64,000 bases of DNA from Chelativorans intermedius. Lineage in GTDB: Bacteria; Pseudomonadota; Alphaproteobacteria; Rhizobiales; Rhizobiaceae. A program made the position numbers and the translations under genes. How positions within the stretch are numbered: the first letter of the stretch is position 1; the number at the start of each line of letters is the position of its first letter. The notes below the pieces were generated by a model. That model did no database searches. It was not told where the DNA came from and saw only the letters and a list, made by a program, of their open reading frames with translations. Of the stretch, positions 43,163 to 52,314 are shown one piece after another. Where the stretch lies: assembly GCF_025398255.1 (NCBI RefSeq), contig NZ_JAODNW010000001.1, positions 372,001 to 436,000 of the forward strand, read 5' to 3'.

Positions 43163-45133
43163 ATGGCCCAGGCCGTTTCCCTCATATTTCCCGATGGCTC
43201 CCGACGCGAATACGACGCGGTGGCGACGGGCGCCGATATTGCCGCCTCCATCTCGAAGTCGCTGGCCAAGAAGGCCGTTGCCTACGCGCTCGACGGCACG
43301 CTGCGCGATCTTGCCGATCCGATCGGCGAGGCCGGGGGGCGCATCGAGATCATCACCCGTGACGACCCGCGCGCCCTGGAGCTCATCCGTCACGATGCGG
43401 CGCATGTGATGGCCGAGGCTGTGCAGGAGCTCTACCCCGGCACCCAGGTGACCATCGGTCCGGTGATCGAGAACGGCTTCTACTATGATTTCGCCCGCGA
43501 CGAGCCCTTCACGCCGGAGGATCTGCCGGTCATTGAAAAGAAGATGCGCGAGATCATCGCCCGCAACAAGCCCTTCACCAAGGAGGTGTGGCCGCGGGAG
43601 AGGGCAAGGCAGGTTTTCCGCGACAAGGGGGAGTTCTACAAGGTCGAGCTGGTCGACGCGATCCCCGAGGGCGAGGATGTCAAGATCTACGCGCAGGGTG
43701 ATTGGTTCGACCTGTGCCGTGGCCCGCACATGGTCTCGACCGGGCAGATCGGCAATGCCTTCAAGCTGATGAAGGTGGCCGGCGCCTATTGGCGCGGCGA
43801 TTCCGAGAACGCGATGCTCACCCGTATCTACGGCACGGCCTGGGCAACGCAGGAGCAGCTCGATCAGTACCTCCATATGCTGGAGGAGGCCGAGAAGCGC
43901 GACCATCGCCGGCTTGGCCGCGAGATGGACCTGTTCCATTTCCAAGAGGAGGGGCCGGGCGTGGTGTTCTGGCACGCCAAGGGCTGGCGTCTCTTCCAGA
44001 ACCTGGTTTCCTACATGCGCCGTCGCCTCGATGGCACCTATGAAGAGGTCAACGCACCGCAGGTGCTCGACCATTCGTTGTGGCAGACCTCCGGCCACTG
44101 GGGCTGGTACAAGGAGAACATGTTCAAGGTCGAGTGCGCGGACGAGGAGGCGGAAGACAAGCGCGTCTTCGCACTCAAGCCCATGAACTGCCCCGGCCAC
44201 GTGCAGATCTTCAAGCATGGCTTGAAGTCCTATCGCGACCTGCCCATCCGCCTTGCCGAATTCGGCACGGTGCATCGCTACGAGCCATCCGGTGCGCTGC
44301 ATGGTCTGATGCGTGTGCGCGGCTTTACCCAGGACGATGCCCACATCTTCTGCACCGAGGAGCAGCTGGCCGAGGAGTGCTTGAAGATCAACGAGCTGAT
44401 CCTGTCCACCTACGCGGATTTCGGCTTCAAGGAGATCAAGGTCTTCCTGTCCACGCGGCCGGAGAAGCGGGTGGGCTCGGATGCGCTCTGGGATCACGCC
44501 GAAGAGATCATGACCGGGGTTCTGGAGGAGATCGGCCGCTCCGACAGCCGTATCACCACCGCGATCAATCCCGGCGACGGCGCCTTCTACGGGCCGAAGT
44601 TCGACTATGTGCTGAAGGACGCCATCGGCCGCGAATGGCAGTGCGGCACAACGCAGATCGACTTCAACCTGCCGGAGCGCTTTGGTGCGTTCTACATCGA
44701 CAGGGATTCGGAGAAGAAGCAGCCGGTGATGATCCACCGTGCCATCTGCGGTTCGATGGAGCGTTTCCTGGGCATCCTGATCGAGAACTATGCCGGTCAC
44801 TTTCCGCTCTGGTTCGCTCCCGTCCAGGTGGTGGTGGCGACCATCACCTCCGATGCCGACGCCTATGCTTGCGAGGTGGCCGGGCGGCTGAAGGCGGCGG
44901 GGCTGACGGTGGAGACCGACCTGCGCAACGAGAAGATCAACTACAAGGTGCGCGAGCACAGCCATGCCAAGGTGCCGGTTATCCTGGTCTGCGGCAAGCG
45001 CGAAGCGGAGGAGCGCACGGTGAACATGCGCCGGCTGGGCAGCCGCGAACAGGCTTCGCTGTCGCTGGAAGAAGCCGTCGCAAGCCTTGCCGGGGAGGCG
45101 ACGCCGCCGGACATGCGCCGCGCGGCGTCCTAA
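43163..45133 (+). CDS. thrS: Threonyl-tRNA synthetase
   Basis: A 656-residue class II synthetase charging tRNA-Thr. It has an N-terminal TGS domain, an editing domain with [12 protein letters not shown] and CRGPHM, the catalytic core with [10 protein letters not shown] and [12 protein letters not shown], motif 3 [11 protein letters not shown] and a C-terminal anticodon-binding domain. AGGAGAT precedes the ATG at 43163. It overlaps the convergent downstream gene by 4 bp. Confidence 0.97.
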   Translation: MAQAVSLIFPDGSRREYDAVATGADIAASISKSLAKKAVAYALDGTLRDLADPIGEAGGRIEIITRDDPRALELIRHDAAHVMAEAVQELYPGTQVTIGPVIENGFYYDFARDEPFTPEDLPVIEKKMREIIARNKPFTKEVWPRERARQVFRDKGEFYKVELVDAIPEGEDVKIYAQGDWFDLCRGPHMVSTGQIGNAFKLMKVAGAYWRGDSENAMLTRIYGTAWATQEQLDQYLHMLEEAEKRDHRRLGREMDLFHFQEEGPGVVFWHAKGWRLFQNLVSYMRRRLDGTYEEVNAPQVLDHSLWQTSGHWGWYKENMFKVECADEEAEDKRVFALKPMNCPGHVQIFKHGLKSYRDLPIRLAEFGTVHRYEPSGALHGLMRVRGFTQDDAHIFCTEEQLAEECLKINELILSTYADFGFKEIKVFLSTRPEKRVGSDALWDHAEEIMTGVLEEIGRSDSRITTAINPGDGAFYGPKFDYVLKDAIGREWQCGTTQIDFNLPERFGAFYIDRDSEKKQPVMIHRAICGSMERFLGILIENYAGHFPLWFAPVQVVVATITSDADAYACEVAGRLKAAGLTVETDLRNEKINYKVREHSHAKVPVILVCGKREAEERTVNMRRLGSREQASLSLEEAVASLAGEATPPDMRRAAS

Positions 45134-46092
45134 TCCGTTATGATCTCCTCGTCGGGATCCACCAGGTCGTCGGGCAACAGCTCGACGTCCTGCCGGCGGC
45201 CGGGCACCACGGTGAAATCGCGCCGGTAGATGCGGTCGCGGTTCTTCGCCACCACCGTGTATTCGCCTTCGGCAAGCACCATGGAGGCGTAGGCTCCGAC
45301 CATCTCGCGCACCATCTCGCCGGTTCCCGCGAGAATCGACCAGGCCGTATCGGCAATCGCCTCGCCGCCGGGCTCGCGCACCAGCTTCAACGTCACGGGG
45401 GCGGCGCGATGCTCCACCGTCGCTTCCGTCAGCTCTCCTGCCTCCACGCGGATGTCGGCGCGGATCACCGCGTTGACGGATCCGTAGGTGGAAACGACGT
45501 GATAGGTGCCCGCGTTGAGACGCACCACCGAATCGGGCTGCACATCGGGTATGATGAGCGGTCGCTCGCCTGTCGCGTCCGGCTCGCTCTCATAGATCGA
45601 AAAGCGCAGGCGCTGCGGCGGAATGCGGATACCGCCGGGCAGCACCGCATCGAGCTTCAGACCGCCGGCATCGAGCACAAGTTGCTCCGTCTTGGGCTCC
45701 GGGCCGACGGTGATGCGCTTCGTGGCGCCCGCGCGGCCATAGGCGGCATGCACCAGATACCCGCCGGGCGGCAGCATGAAGGTGCTGGTTCCGCCCTTCG
45801 CCGTGGCCACCAGCGGCAGCGTGCCATCCGCCCCCGGCTCGGGCGCGAATATGCGCCAGACGAGACCGCCCGGAATCTCCTCCGATTCCTCGCTCAACAG
45901 CGCCGAAAGCGTCACCTCTCCGGTCTCCGCCAGGGCCAGCGGATCGTTCTGTCTGGGAGGGGCATACTCGTTGAGACCGGGCACCCGCAATTCGTCCAAG
46001 GAAAGCAGGTCCTCCTGCGCGAAGGCGCTCGGGGCCGTCGCGGCAAGGGCGGCAAAGACGAAGAAAAGGAAACCCCCGGAAAGCAATCTCAT
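45130..46092 (-). CDS. Conserved secreted protein with three beta-rich internal repeats, unknown function
   Basis: A 320-residue protein with a Sec signal peptide ([17 protein letters not shown]...AFAQ, about 26 residues). Three tandem units of about 65-85 residues begin near 76, 162 and 252. Each starts with an aromatic-x-I strand (VWRIF, LRFSIY, AWSIL), continues to a G-x-Y loop ([33 protein letters not shown]) and closes with a strand plus charged turn. This looks like repeated PEGA- or Ig-like beta-sandwiches in the periplasm. I do not recognise the family. It is convergent with thrS. Confidence 0.75.
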   Translation of the reverse strand: MRLLSGGFLFFVFAALAATAPSAFAQEDLLSLDELRVPGLNEYAPPRQNDPLALAETGEVTLSALLSEESEEIPGGLVWRIFAPEPGADGTLPLVATAKGGTSTFMLPPGGYLVHAAYGRAGATKRITVGPEPKTEQLVLDAGGLKLDAVLPGGIRIPPQRLRFSIYESEPDATGERPLIIPDVQPDSVVRLNAGTYHVVSTYGSVNAVIRADIRVEAGELTEATVEHRAAPVTLKLVREPGGEAIADTAWSILAGTGEMVREMVGAYASMVLAEGEYTVVAKNRDRIYRRDFTVVPGRRQDVELLPDDLVDPDEEIITD

Positions 46093-46188
46093 GGGTTGCT
46101 TTGAAGCCCAACCGGGTGGCAATTTCAAGGCCGCATATGCCCGGAACCGCGGCCTTTGTCGCGCATCCATCACCCAAGGGAGCCGCCT

Positions 46189-46773
46189 TTGAACCAGCAG
46201 GTTATCGACTTCATGCTCGCCCGCCGTTCGCCGCCCATTCATGAGCTGTCCGGGCCGGCACCTTCCGACGGCGAGGTGGAGACAATGCTCAGGGTCGCCA
46301 CCCGCGTTCCCGACCATGGAATGCTCGCACCCTGGCGCTTCATCCTCTATCGCGGCGAGGCGCGCGAGAGGGTGGGGCGGATGCTGGCCAATCTGGCCGA
46401 GACGCGCGAAGGGCCGCTCGACGAGGCGCGGCGCAACCAGGAGCTGACGCGATTCTCGCGCGCGCCCTTGGTGATCGGCGTGATCTTCACGCCAAAGGAA
46501 AGCACGAAGATTCCCGAATGGGAGATGTTCCTTTCGGCCGGCATGGCGGCCATGAACCTGATCCATGCTGCAGGGGCGCTTGGCTATCACGCCAACATGA
46601 TCACCAACTGGTACTCCGACATCGAGGAAGGGCGGCGCATCCTGGGGCTTGCCCCGCAGGAGCGCGTGGTGGGCTTCGTGCATATCGGACGGCATCCCGG
46701 CGGCACGCCCGACCGGCCGCGCCCCGACATTGCCGGGCTGGTGAACGACTATGCCGGCCCCTGGGAGGACTGA
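46189..46773 (+). CDS. Nitroreductase-family flavoprotein
   Basis: A 194-residue FMN-dependent nitroreductase-family protein. It has the usual N-terminal ARRSPP phosphate-contact segment, VPDHGMLAPWRFILYRG, a central AMNLIHAAGALGYHANMITNW helix and the C-terminal VVGFVHIGRHPG. There is no ATG at the proper place. TTG at 46189 has AAGGGAG 6 bases upstream, and I chose it over another TTG at 46156 lacking such a site. It is 5 bp from the next flavoprotein gene. Substrate unknown. Confidence 0.85.
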   Translation: MNQQVIDFMLARRSPPIHELSGPAPSDGEVETMLRVATRVPDHGMLAPWRFILYRGEARERVGRMLANLAETREGPLDEARRNQELTRFSRAPLVIGVIFTPKESTKIPEWEMFLSAGMAAMNLIHAAGALGYHANMITNWYSDIEEGRRILGLAPQERVVGFVHIGRHPGGTPDRPRPDIAGLVNDYAGPWED

Positions 46774-46778
46774 CGGCG

Positions 46779-47387
46779 ATGTTCTACGAACCGAAAAGCG
46801 GCCACGGGCTGCCGCACGATCCCTTCAAGGCCATCGTGGCGCCGCGCCCCATCGGTTGGATTTCCACGCGCCGGCCGGACGGGCGTTTCAATCTGGCGCC
46901 CTATTCGTTCTTCAACGCCTTCTCTTCCAATCCCTATCTCGTGTGGTTTTCCTCCGAGGGCGAGAAGGACAGTGCCTCGATCGCCCGCCAGACGGGCGAG
47001 TTCGCAGTCAACCTGGTGAGCCTCTCTCTGGCCGGTAAGATGAACGAGACGGCCATCGACGCCCCGCCGGATGTCAGCGAGTTCGATCTGGCCGGGCTTA
47101 CGCCCGCGCCTTGCCGGAACATCGCCTGTCCGCGTGTCGCCGAAGCGGCGGCCACGCTCGAATGCAAGGTGACCGAGGTGCTGGAGCCGCGCGACCTGCA
47201 GGGTCGCCACGCCGGCGTCTTCGTCGTCACCGGCGAGGTGGTGGGCGTGCATGTGGACGATTCCATGCTCGTCGACGGGCTGTTCGATGTCACGCGGGCG
47301 CAGAACCTGGCCCGCCTCGGCTATATGGACTATGCGGCGGTCACGGAGACCTTTTCCATGCGCCGGCCGCGTTGGAAAGACCGCTGA
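46779..47387 (+). CDS. Flavin reductase-like domain protein
   Basis: A 202-residue FMN-binding split-barrel protein starting MFYEPKSGHGLPHDPFKAIVAPRPIGWISTR. NLAPYSFFNAFSSNPYLVWFS and FAVNLVS are typical of the flavin reductase/DIM6-NTAB group. It sits in the same unit as the nitroreductase, so the two flavoproteins may work together in redox detoxification. That link is inferred from the 5-bp spacing. Confidence 0.87.
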   Translation: MFYEPKSGHGLPHDPFKAIVAPRPIGWISTRRPDGRFNLAPYSFFNAFSSNPYLVWFSSEGEKDSASIARQTGEFAVNLVSLSLAGKMNETAIDAPPDVSEFDLAGLTPAPCRNIACPRVAEAAATLECKVTEVLEPRDLQGRHAGVFVVTGEVVGVHVDDSMLVDGLFDVTRAQNLARLGYMDYAAVTETFSMRRPRWKDR

Positions 47388-47429
47388 GAGGAGGGGAGCG
47401 GCGCTCTTCCCGTCTCCCGGCGGCACCGA

Positions 47430-48305
47430 TCAGTTGCTCCAGGCCAGGCGGGCGCGTTCCAGAATGCGCCTTGCCCGGATGAGATGCGGCCGATCCACCA
47501 TCGAACCTTCTATGCTCGCCACCCCTGTGTCTGCGGCCTTTTCGAAGGCTTCGATGATGTGGCGCGCTTCGGCAATGGCGCTCTCCGAAGGTGTGAAGGC
47601 GGCGTTGATGACCGGCACCTGCGCCGGGTGAATCGCCATCTTGGCCGTGAAGCCGTCGCGCTCGGCCTCGATGCACTCGCGCGCAAACCGGCTCTGATCG
47701 CGAAAATTGGGAAACACCGTATCCACCGCCGCCACGCCCGCCGCGCTGGCGGCAAGCAGTGTCGTGGCCCGCGCAAGCTGGAAGACGCCTGTATAACGCC
47801 CTTCCTCGTCACGCGCGGTGCGCGCGCCGACCTCGGCGGAAAGGTCTTCCGCGCCCCAGGTGAGGCCTGAAAGGCGTGCGCTGGCCTGCGCGTAGGTGCC
47901 AGCCGAGAAGACGCCCCGCGCGGTCTCCGTGATGATCGGCAGGATGGCCGTCGCGCCGTCCGCGATGCCGTTTTCGGCCTCATGCACCCGCAGCTTCATG
48001 GAAAGCTGCGCCACATCCTGCCCGCCTTCTGCCTTTGGCAGCATGATACCGGCGGGCCGCGCCGGCATCACGGCGGCCAGGTCATCGTTGATAAGCCCGC
48101 TCGAAAGCGCGTTCACCCGCACATAAAAACGGGCGGACGCATCGCCGTGGGCGGTCATGAATTCGGTGCAGATCTGCCGTGCAACCGCTTTTCGCGTCGG
48201 CGCCACGGAATCCTCGAGGTCCAGAATGAGCACATCTGCCGCACTTTGCAGCGCCCTTTCCAGCTTCTTTTCCGAATCGGCGGGAACGAACAGAAGCGAG
48301 CGCAT
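47430..48305 (-). CDS. CitE-like CoA ester lyase (HpcH/HpaI family)
   Basis: A 291-residue TIM-barrel lyase. It begins MRSLLFVPADSEKKLERAL, with the metal-binding LDLEDSVAP, arginine in FYVRVNAL, the acidic ligand region around ILPIITETARGVFSAG and GLTWGAEDLSAEVG. Such proteins cleave malyl-, citramalyl- or related CoA esters. It is translationally coupled to a MaoC hydratase, a combination used in itaconate and methylaspartate-type routes. Which CoA ester is used cannot be told from sequence alone. Confidence 0.85.
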   Translation of the reverse strand: MRSLLFVPADSEKKLERALQSAADVLILDLEDSVAPTRKAVARQICTEFMTAHGDASARFYVRVNALSSGLINDDLAAVMPARPAGIMLPKAEGGQDVAQLSMKLRVHEAENGIADGATAILPIITETARGVFSAGTYAQASARLSGLTWGAEDLSAEVGARTARDEEGRYTGVFQLARATTLLAASAAGVAAVDTVFPNFRDQSRFARECIEAERDGFTAKMAIHPAQVPVINAAFTPSESAIAEARHIIEAFEKAADTGVASIEGSMVDRPHLIRARRILERARLAWSN

Positions 48306-48757
48306 CAGGCGGGCCTTTTGAGAATCATTGCCTGGCGCAGGCAGCGGGCCACCAGCCGGTCATGCTGGTTGTAGGCACGGTGCTCGAACTCCACGATGCC
48401 GCGATCCGGCTTCGAGCGCGATTCGCGCACGCTTTTCACCTCGGTCTCCACGCGCACCGTATCGCCGTGGAAAAGGGGATGGGGGAAGGTGGTTTCCGTC
48501 ATGCCCAGATTGGCGACGGTGGTGCCCAGGGTGGTGTCGTGCACGGAGATGCCAATCATCAACCCCAGGGTGAAGAGAGAGTTGACCAGCGGCTTGCCCC
48601 ACTCGGTCTTTCCGGCGAAGTCGAAATCGATATGAAGCGGCTGCGGGTTCAGCGTCATGACGGAGAACAGCATGTTGTCGCTCTCCGTCACCGTCTTGCG
48701 CAGCGTATGCCTGAAGATGTGGCCCGGTGTGAAATCTTCCAGATAAAGTCCCGCCAT
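48305..48757 (-). CDS. MaoC-family hydratase/dehydratase
   Basis: A 150-residue hot-dog-fold protein with the hydratase-like MLFSVMTLNPQPLHIDFDFA motif (Asp/His pair expected for R-specific hydration) and PLFHGDTVRVETEV. Its stop overlaps the start of the CitE-like gene, so the product is probably a substrate of that lyase. A mesaconyl-CoA or similar hydratase is plausible. The 126 bp to the divergent DUF2336 gene show nothing specific. Confidence 0.85.
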   Translation of the reverse strand: MAGLYLEDFTPGHIFRHTLRKTVTESDNMLFSVMTLNPQPLHIDFDFAGKTEWGKPLVNSLFTLGLMIGISVHDTTLGTTVANLGMTETTFPHPLFHGDTVRVETEVKSVRESRSKPDRGIVEFEHRAYNQHDRLVARCLRQAMILKRPA

Positions 48758-48883
48758 ATCGGCTTTCTCCGGCTTGCGACGTTCTTGATAGGGGCCGGCG
48801 CGCCGGCCGGCAAGCGTGCGTATGGTAAACCATTCCTATACGAATTGCCGCTAGCCTTTCTCGCAGGGTTTGGGGGCAGGCAA

Positions 48884-50023
48884 TTGATCGTAATCCAGCG
48901 TTTCCTGAAATGGATCGAGACGGCCAAGGTGGCCGAACGGGCGGCAGCGGCGGCGGCGCTGGCCCGCGCCTACATCCGCGATGACATTTGCTTCGAGGAT
49001 CGCATGGCGGCCGAGGCGGCATTGACGCTGCTGCTCGACGATCCCTCGGCCAAGGTGCGGTTGGCGCTTTCGGAGACCCTCTCGCTCAGCCATCGTGCCC
49101 CGGCTCAGGTGGTGGCCGCACTGGCCGACGATCAGCCGGAGGTGGCGGCGCCCGTGCTCCTGCGCTCGCCGCTTCTTTCCGATTCCGATCTTGTCGACCG
49201 GGCGGCAACGGCGGGTGGGGAGATCCAGCGACTTCTGGCCTGCCGGCCGCGCGTCTCGATGGCGCTGTCGGCGGCGCTTGCCGAGATCGGTACCGCGGAA
49301 GCCTGCCTGGCGCTCGTGGGGAACGAGGGCGCGCAGATCGCCGGGGTCAGCTTTCGCCGTATGATCGAGCGTCACGGGGGCAACGGCGCCTTGCGCGCCG
49401 CGCTCGCCGCCGATCCGCGCCTGCCGCCGGACTGCCGGCACATGCTGGTGGTACGTACCGGTGAGGCGTTGTCGGCCGCACCGATCGTAAAGGCGTTGAT
49501 GGGGGCGACACGTGCCGAACATGTCGCGCGGGAAGCCTGCGTCCGTGCGTCAATCACGCTGATCGACCGCACCGCGTCTTGCGAGCACGCCGCACTCGTG
49601 GAGCATCTTCGCCTTCGCGGCGATCTCACCTCCGCTTTCCTGGCGCGTGCCGTGGCGCATGGAAAGGTGGATTTCTTCGGCGTCGCGCTTGCGGCGCTGA
49701 GCGGGCGCGGGGAACGCCGCGTGCAGGCGCTCCTGTCCGGCGGCCGCGCCGGCGCGCTTGCCGCCCTTTTCTCCAGCGCCGGGCTGAAGCCCGTCACTCA
49801 CGCGCCGATTCTGGCGGCACTGAGCATCTGGCGGGAAGTGGCCAACGGGAGGCGCATTGCCGGGCCGCAGGAGGTCTCCTGGCACATGCTGAAGGCGCTG
49901 GAGGGATGCGAGGCGGGCCCGCAGAGCGACCGCGATGCGCTTGCCACGCTTCTCAAGCGCATCCATCTGGAGGTTCTGCGCGAGAATGCCCGCCAACAGG
50001 CGCTCGCCCTGGCTGCGGCATAG
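48884..50023 (+). CDS. DUF2336 domain protein with HEAT-like helical repeats
   Basis: A 379-residue all-helical protein with repeated HEAT-like units, such as LLLDDPSAKVRLALSETLSLS followed by VVAALADDQPEVAAPVLLRSP. This is the DUF2336 pattern widespread in alphaproteobacteria, where function is unestablished. I set the start at TTG 48884 (IVIQRFLKWIETAKVAER), preceded by a G-rich stretch with AGG. The longer reading frame to 48362 runs antisense to maoC. It is convergent with parE, 23 bp apart. Confidence 0.8.
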   Translation: MIVIQRFLKWIETAKVAERAAAAAALARAYIRDDICFEDRMAAEAALTLLLDDPSAKVRLALSETLSLSHRAPAQVVAALADDQPEVAAPVLLRSPLLSDSDLVDRAATAGGEIQRLLACRPRVSMALSAALAEIGTAEACLALVGNEGAQIAGVSFRRMIERHGGNGALRAALAADPRLPPDCRHMLVVRTGEALSAAPIVKALMGATRAEHVAREACVRASITLIDRTASCEHAALVEHLRLRGDLTSAFLARAVAHGKVDFFGVALAALSGRGERRVQALLSGGRAGALAALFSSAGLKPVTHAPILAALSIWREVANGRRIAGPQEVSWHMLKALEGCEAGPQSDRDALATLLKRIHLEVLRENARQQALALAAA

Positions 50024-50046
50024 GCAGGCTGCCGCATCGGCAGCCC

Positions 50047-52092
50047 CTAAATGTCCAGATCCTCGACAAACTCCGCATTCTCCTGGATGAAGCGGAATCG
50101 CGCCTCGGGCTTTGTGCCCATCAGCGCCTCGACGGCCATCTTCGTGGCTTCCGCGCTGTCCAGAACGTCGATCCGCAGGAGCGTGCGATGGGCGGGATCC
50201 ATGGTGGTCTCCTTGAGCTGCCTCGGCAGCATCTCGCCCAGACCCTTGAAGCGGCCGATCTCGATCTTGCCGCGGCCGGTAAACTCGGTGGCAAGCAGCT
50301 CTTCCTTGTGCGCGTCGTCGCGCGCATACATGGTCTTGCCGCCCTGGGTGATCTTGTAGAGCGGTGGCACGGCCAGAAAGAGGTGCCCGTTCTCGATGAG
50401 CTTCGGCATCTCCTGATAAAAGAAGGTGATCAGCAGCGAGGCGATGTGGGCGCCATCGACATCCGCGTCCGTCATGATGATGACGCGCTCGTAGCGCAGA
50501 TCGTCCTCGCGATATTTCGAGCGCGTACCGCAGCCGAGCGCCTGCACGAGATCGGATATCTGCTGGTTTGCGGCAAGCTTGTCGGAGCCGGCACTGGCCA
50601 CGTTCAGGATCTTGCCGCGCAGGGGCAGAACGGCCTGCGTGGCGCGGTTGCGCGCCTGCTTGGCGGAGCCACCGGCCGAATCGCCCTCGACGATGAAGAT
50701 TTCCGCGCCCGCAGCGGCGCTTGCCGTGCAATCGGCCAGCTTGCCCGGCAGGCGCAGCTTGCGCACCGCGCTCTTGCGGCTCACCTCGCGCTCCTGACGA
50801 CGCTTCAGGCGCTCGTCGGCGCGCGCGATCACCCAGTCGAGCAGCTTTGAGGCTTCCTGCGGGTTGTCGGCCAACCAGTGGTCGAAGGGATCGCGCACCG
50901 CGTTCTCGACCATGCGCATGGCCGCCGCCGTGGCCAATTTGTCCTTGGTCTGGCCGACGAACTCCGGTTCGCGCACGAAGACCGAAAGCATGCCGGCAGC
51001 CGAGATCATCACGTCCTCGGCAGTGATGATGGCGGCCCGCTTGTTGCCGGTGAGTTCGGCATAGCCGCGCAGGCCCTTGAGCAGGGCCGAGCGGAAGCCC
51101 AGCTCGTGCGTTCCCCCCTCGGGCGTGGGCACCGTGTTGCAGTAGGAGTTCAGGAAGCCGTCGCCTGCGTACCAGGTGACCGCCCATTCCACGGCGCCAT
51201 GGCCGCCGCGCTTCTCGCTGCGCCCGGAGAAGGGCTCACGCGTGACCTGATATTCTCCGTCGAGCGAGGCGGCGAGAAAGTCCTTCAGGCCGCCCGGAAA
51301 ATGGAAGGTGGCCTTCTCCGGCGTGTCGTCCTTTTCTGCGATGAGCGAGGGCGCGCAAGCCCAGCGGATTTCCACACCGCCGAAGAGATAGGCCTTGGAG
51401 CGGGCCATGCGGTAGAGCCGGGCGGGCTGGAACCGCGCTCCCGCGCCGAAGATCTGCGCGTCGGGCTTGAAGCGCACGCGTGTGCCGCGCCGGTTCGGCA
51501 CATCGCCCAGCATCTCCAGACCGCCCTGCGGCACCCCGCGCGAGAAGCACTGGCGATAGAGCTTGCGCCCGCGCGCCACCTCCACCTCCAGCCTTTCCGA
51601 CAGGGCGTTGACAACGGACACGCCAACGCCGTGCAGGCCGCCGCTCGTCTCGTACACCTTGGAATCGAACTTGCCGCCGGAATGCAGCGTCGTCATGATG
51701 ACTTCGAGCGCCGACTTGTTCTTGAACTTCGGATGCGGATCGACCGGGATGCCGCGGCCATTGTCCGTGACGGTAAGGAACCCGTCGGCATCGAGCTCCA
51801 CCTCGATGAAGGTGGCGTGGCCGGCCACCGCCTCGTCCATGGCATTGTCGATGACTTCGGCAAAGAGATGGTGCAGGGCCTTGTCATCGGTGCCGCCGAC
51901 ATACATGCCGGGTCTGCGGCGCACCGGCTCAAGCCCCTCAAGGACCTCGATGTCGGCGGCGCTGTAGCCGTCGCCAGCATCCGGCCGGGCCTGGCGCTGG
52001 GTGCTGCGCCGCGGGGCAGCCGGCGCTTCGGGCTGCTTGAGGCGTTCGGTGCTGGCATCCAGCCCCGCAAAGAGGTCGTTGGTATCGTCCAT
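50047..52092 (-). CDS. parE: DNA topoisomerase IV subunit B
   Basis: A 681-residue GHKL ATPase/TOPRIM protein of topoisomerase IV. It has LEPVRRRPGMYVGGTD, VIDNAMDEA, DNGRGIP and SGGLHGVGVSVVNALS in the ATPase part, EGDSAGGSAKQARNR and the DADVDGAHI metal motif in TOPRIM, and the C-terminal GLGEMLPRQLKETTMDP. It is ParE rather than GyrB by the absence of the long insert and by the LGEMLPRQLKETTMDP form. ATG at 52092 chosen over a TTG one codon upstream. Confidence 0.95.
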   Translation of the reverse strand: MDDTNDLFAGLDASTERLKQPEAPAAPRRSTQRQARPDAGDGYSAADIEVLEGLEPVRRRPGMYVGGTDDKALHHLFAEVIDNAMDEAVAGHATFIEVELDADGFLTVTDNGRGIPVDPHPKFKNKSALEVIMTTLHSGGKFDSKVYETSGGLHGVGVSVVNALSERLEVEVARGRKLYRQCFSRGVPQGGLEMLGDVPNRRGTRVRFKPDAQIFGAGARFQPARLYRMARSKAYLFGGVEIRWACAPSLIAEKDDTPEKATFHFPGGLKDFLAASLDGEYQVTREPFSGRSEKRGGHGAVEWAVTWYAGDGFLNSYCNTVPTPEGGTHELGFRSALLKGLRGYAELTGNKRAAIITAEDVMISAAGMLSVFVREPEFVGQTKDKLATAAAMRMVENAVRDPFDHWLADNPQEASKLLDWVIARADERLKRRQEREVSRKSAVRKLRLPGKLADCTASAAAGAEIFIVEGDSAGGSAKQARNRATQAVLPLRGKILNVASAGSDKLAANQQISDLVQALGCGTRSKYREDDLRYERVIIMTDADVDGAHIASLLITFFYQEMPKLIENGHLFLAVPPLYKITQGGKTMYARDDAHKEELLATEFTGRGKIEIGRFKGLGEMLPRQLKETTMDPAHRTLLRIDVLDSAEATKMAVEALMGTKPEARFRFIQENAEFVEDLDI

Positions 52093-52243
52093 CAAGTAAG
52101 CTCTTCCCGTACCCCGCGAATCACCGGCGATCTTGCCATGCTTTTCGTGGCAAAGCGAAGGCCGTTCCGGTTCCGTTCAAGAGTGCCGGCCGACGGCGGG
52201 CCGCACCGGCACGATTGCGACAAGCCGGCATGGCGCGTGTCAT

Positions 52244-52263
52244 AGGCGAAGAAGGCTTCGCCT
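52244..52263. terminator. 8-bp hairpin between parE and gcvP
   Basis: AGGCGAAG-AAGG-CTTCGCCT forms a perfect 8-bp stem with a 4-base loop. It lies 51 bp past the gcvP stop and 151 bp before parE, both of which read leftward. No T-run follows. It may form the second half of a termination region with the GC hairpin at 52272-52307. Confidence 0.35.
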
Positions 52264-52271
52264 TCAACGTG

Positions 52272-52307
52272 CCGCCCGCCCATCCCGGACAGGAGAGGGG
52301 CGGGCGG
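52272..52307 (-). terminator. GC-rich 10-bp hairpin just after gcvP
   Basis: CCGCCCGCCC (52272-52281) and GGGCGGGCGG (52298-52307) are perfect complements around a 16-base loop, 7 bp beyond the gcvP stop codon. The very stable stem suits a transcript 3' end or RNA-stabilising structure for gcvTHP. The lack of a U-tract makes simple intrinsic termination uncertain. Confidence 0.5.
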
Positions 52308-52314
52308 CCGAGGG

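Noticed and set aside
48362-48883. N-terminal extension of the DUF2336 protein back to 48362
   Set aside because: The extension is antisense to maoC and its residues are unlike the helical repeats. The TTG at 48884 starts at the first plausible helix.
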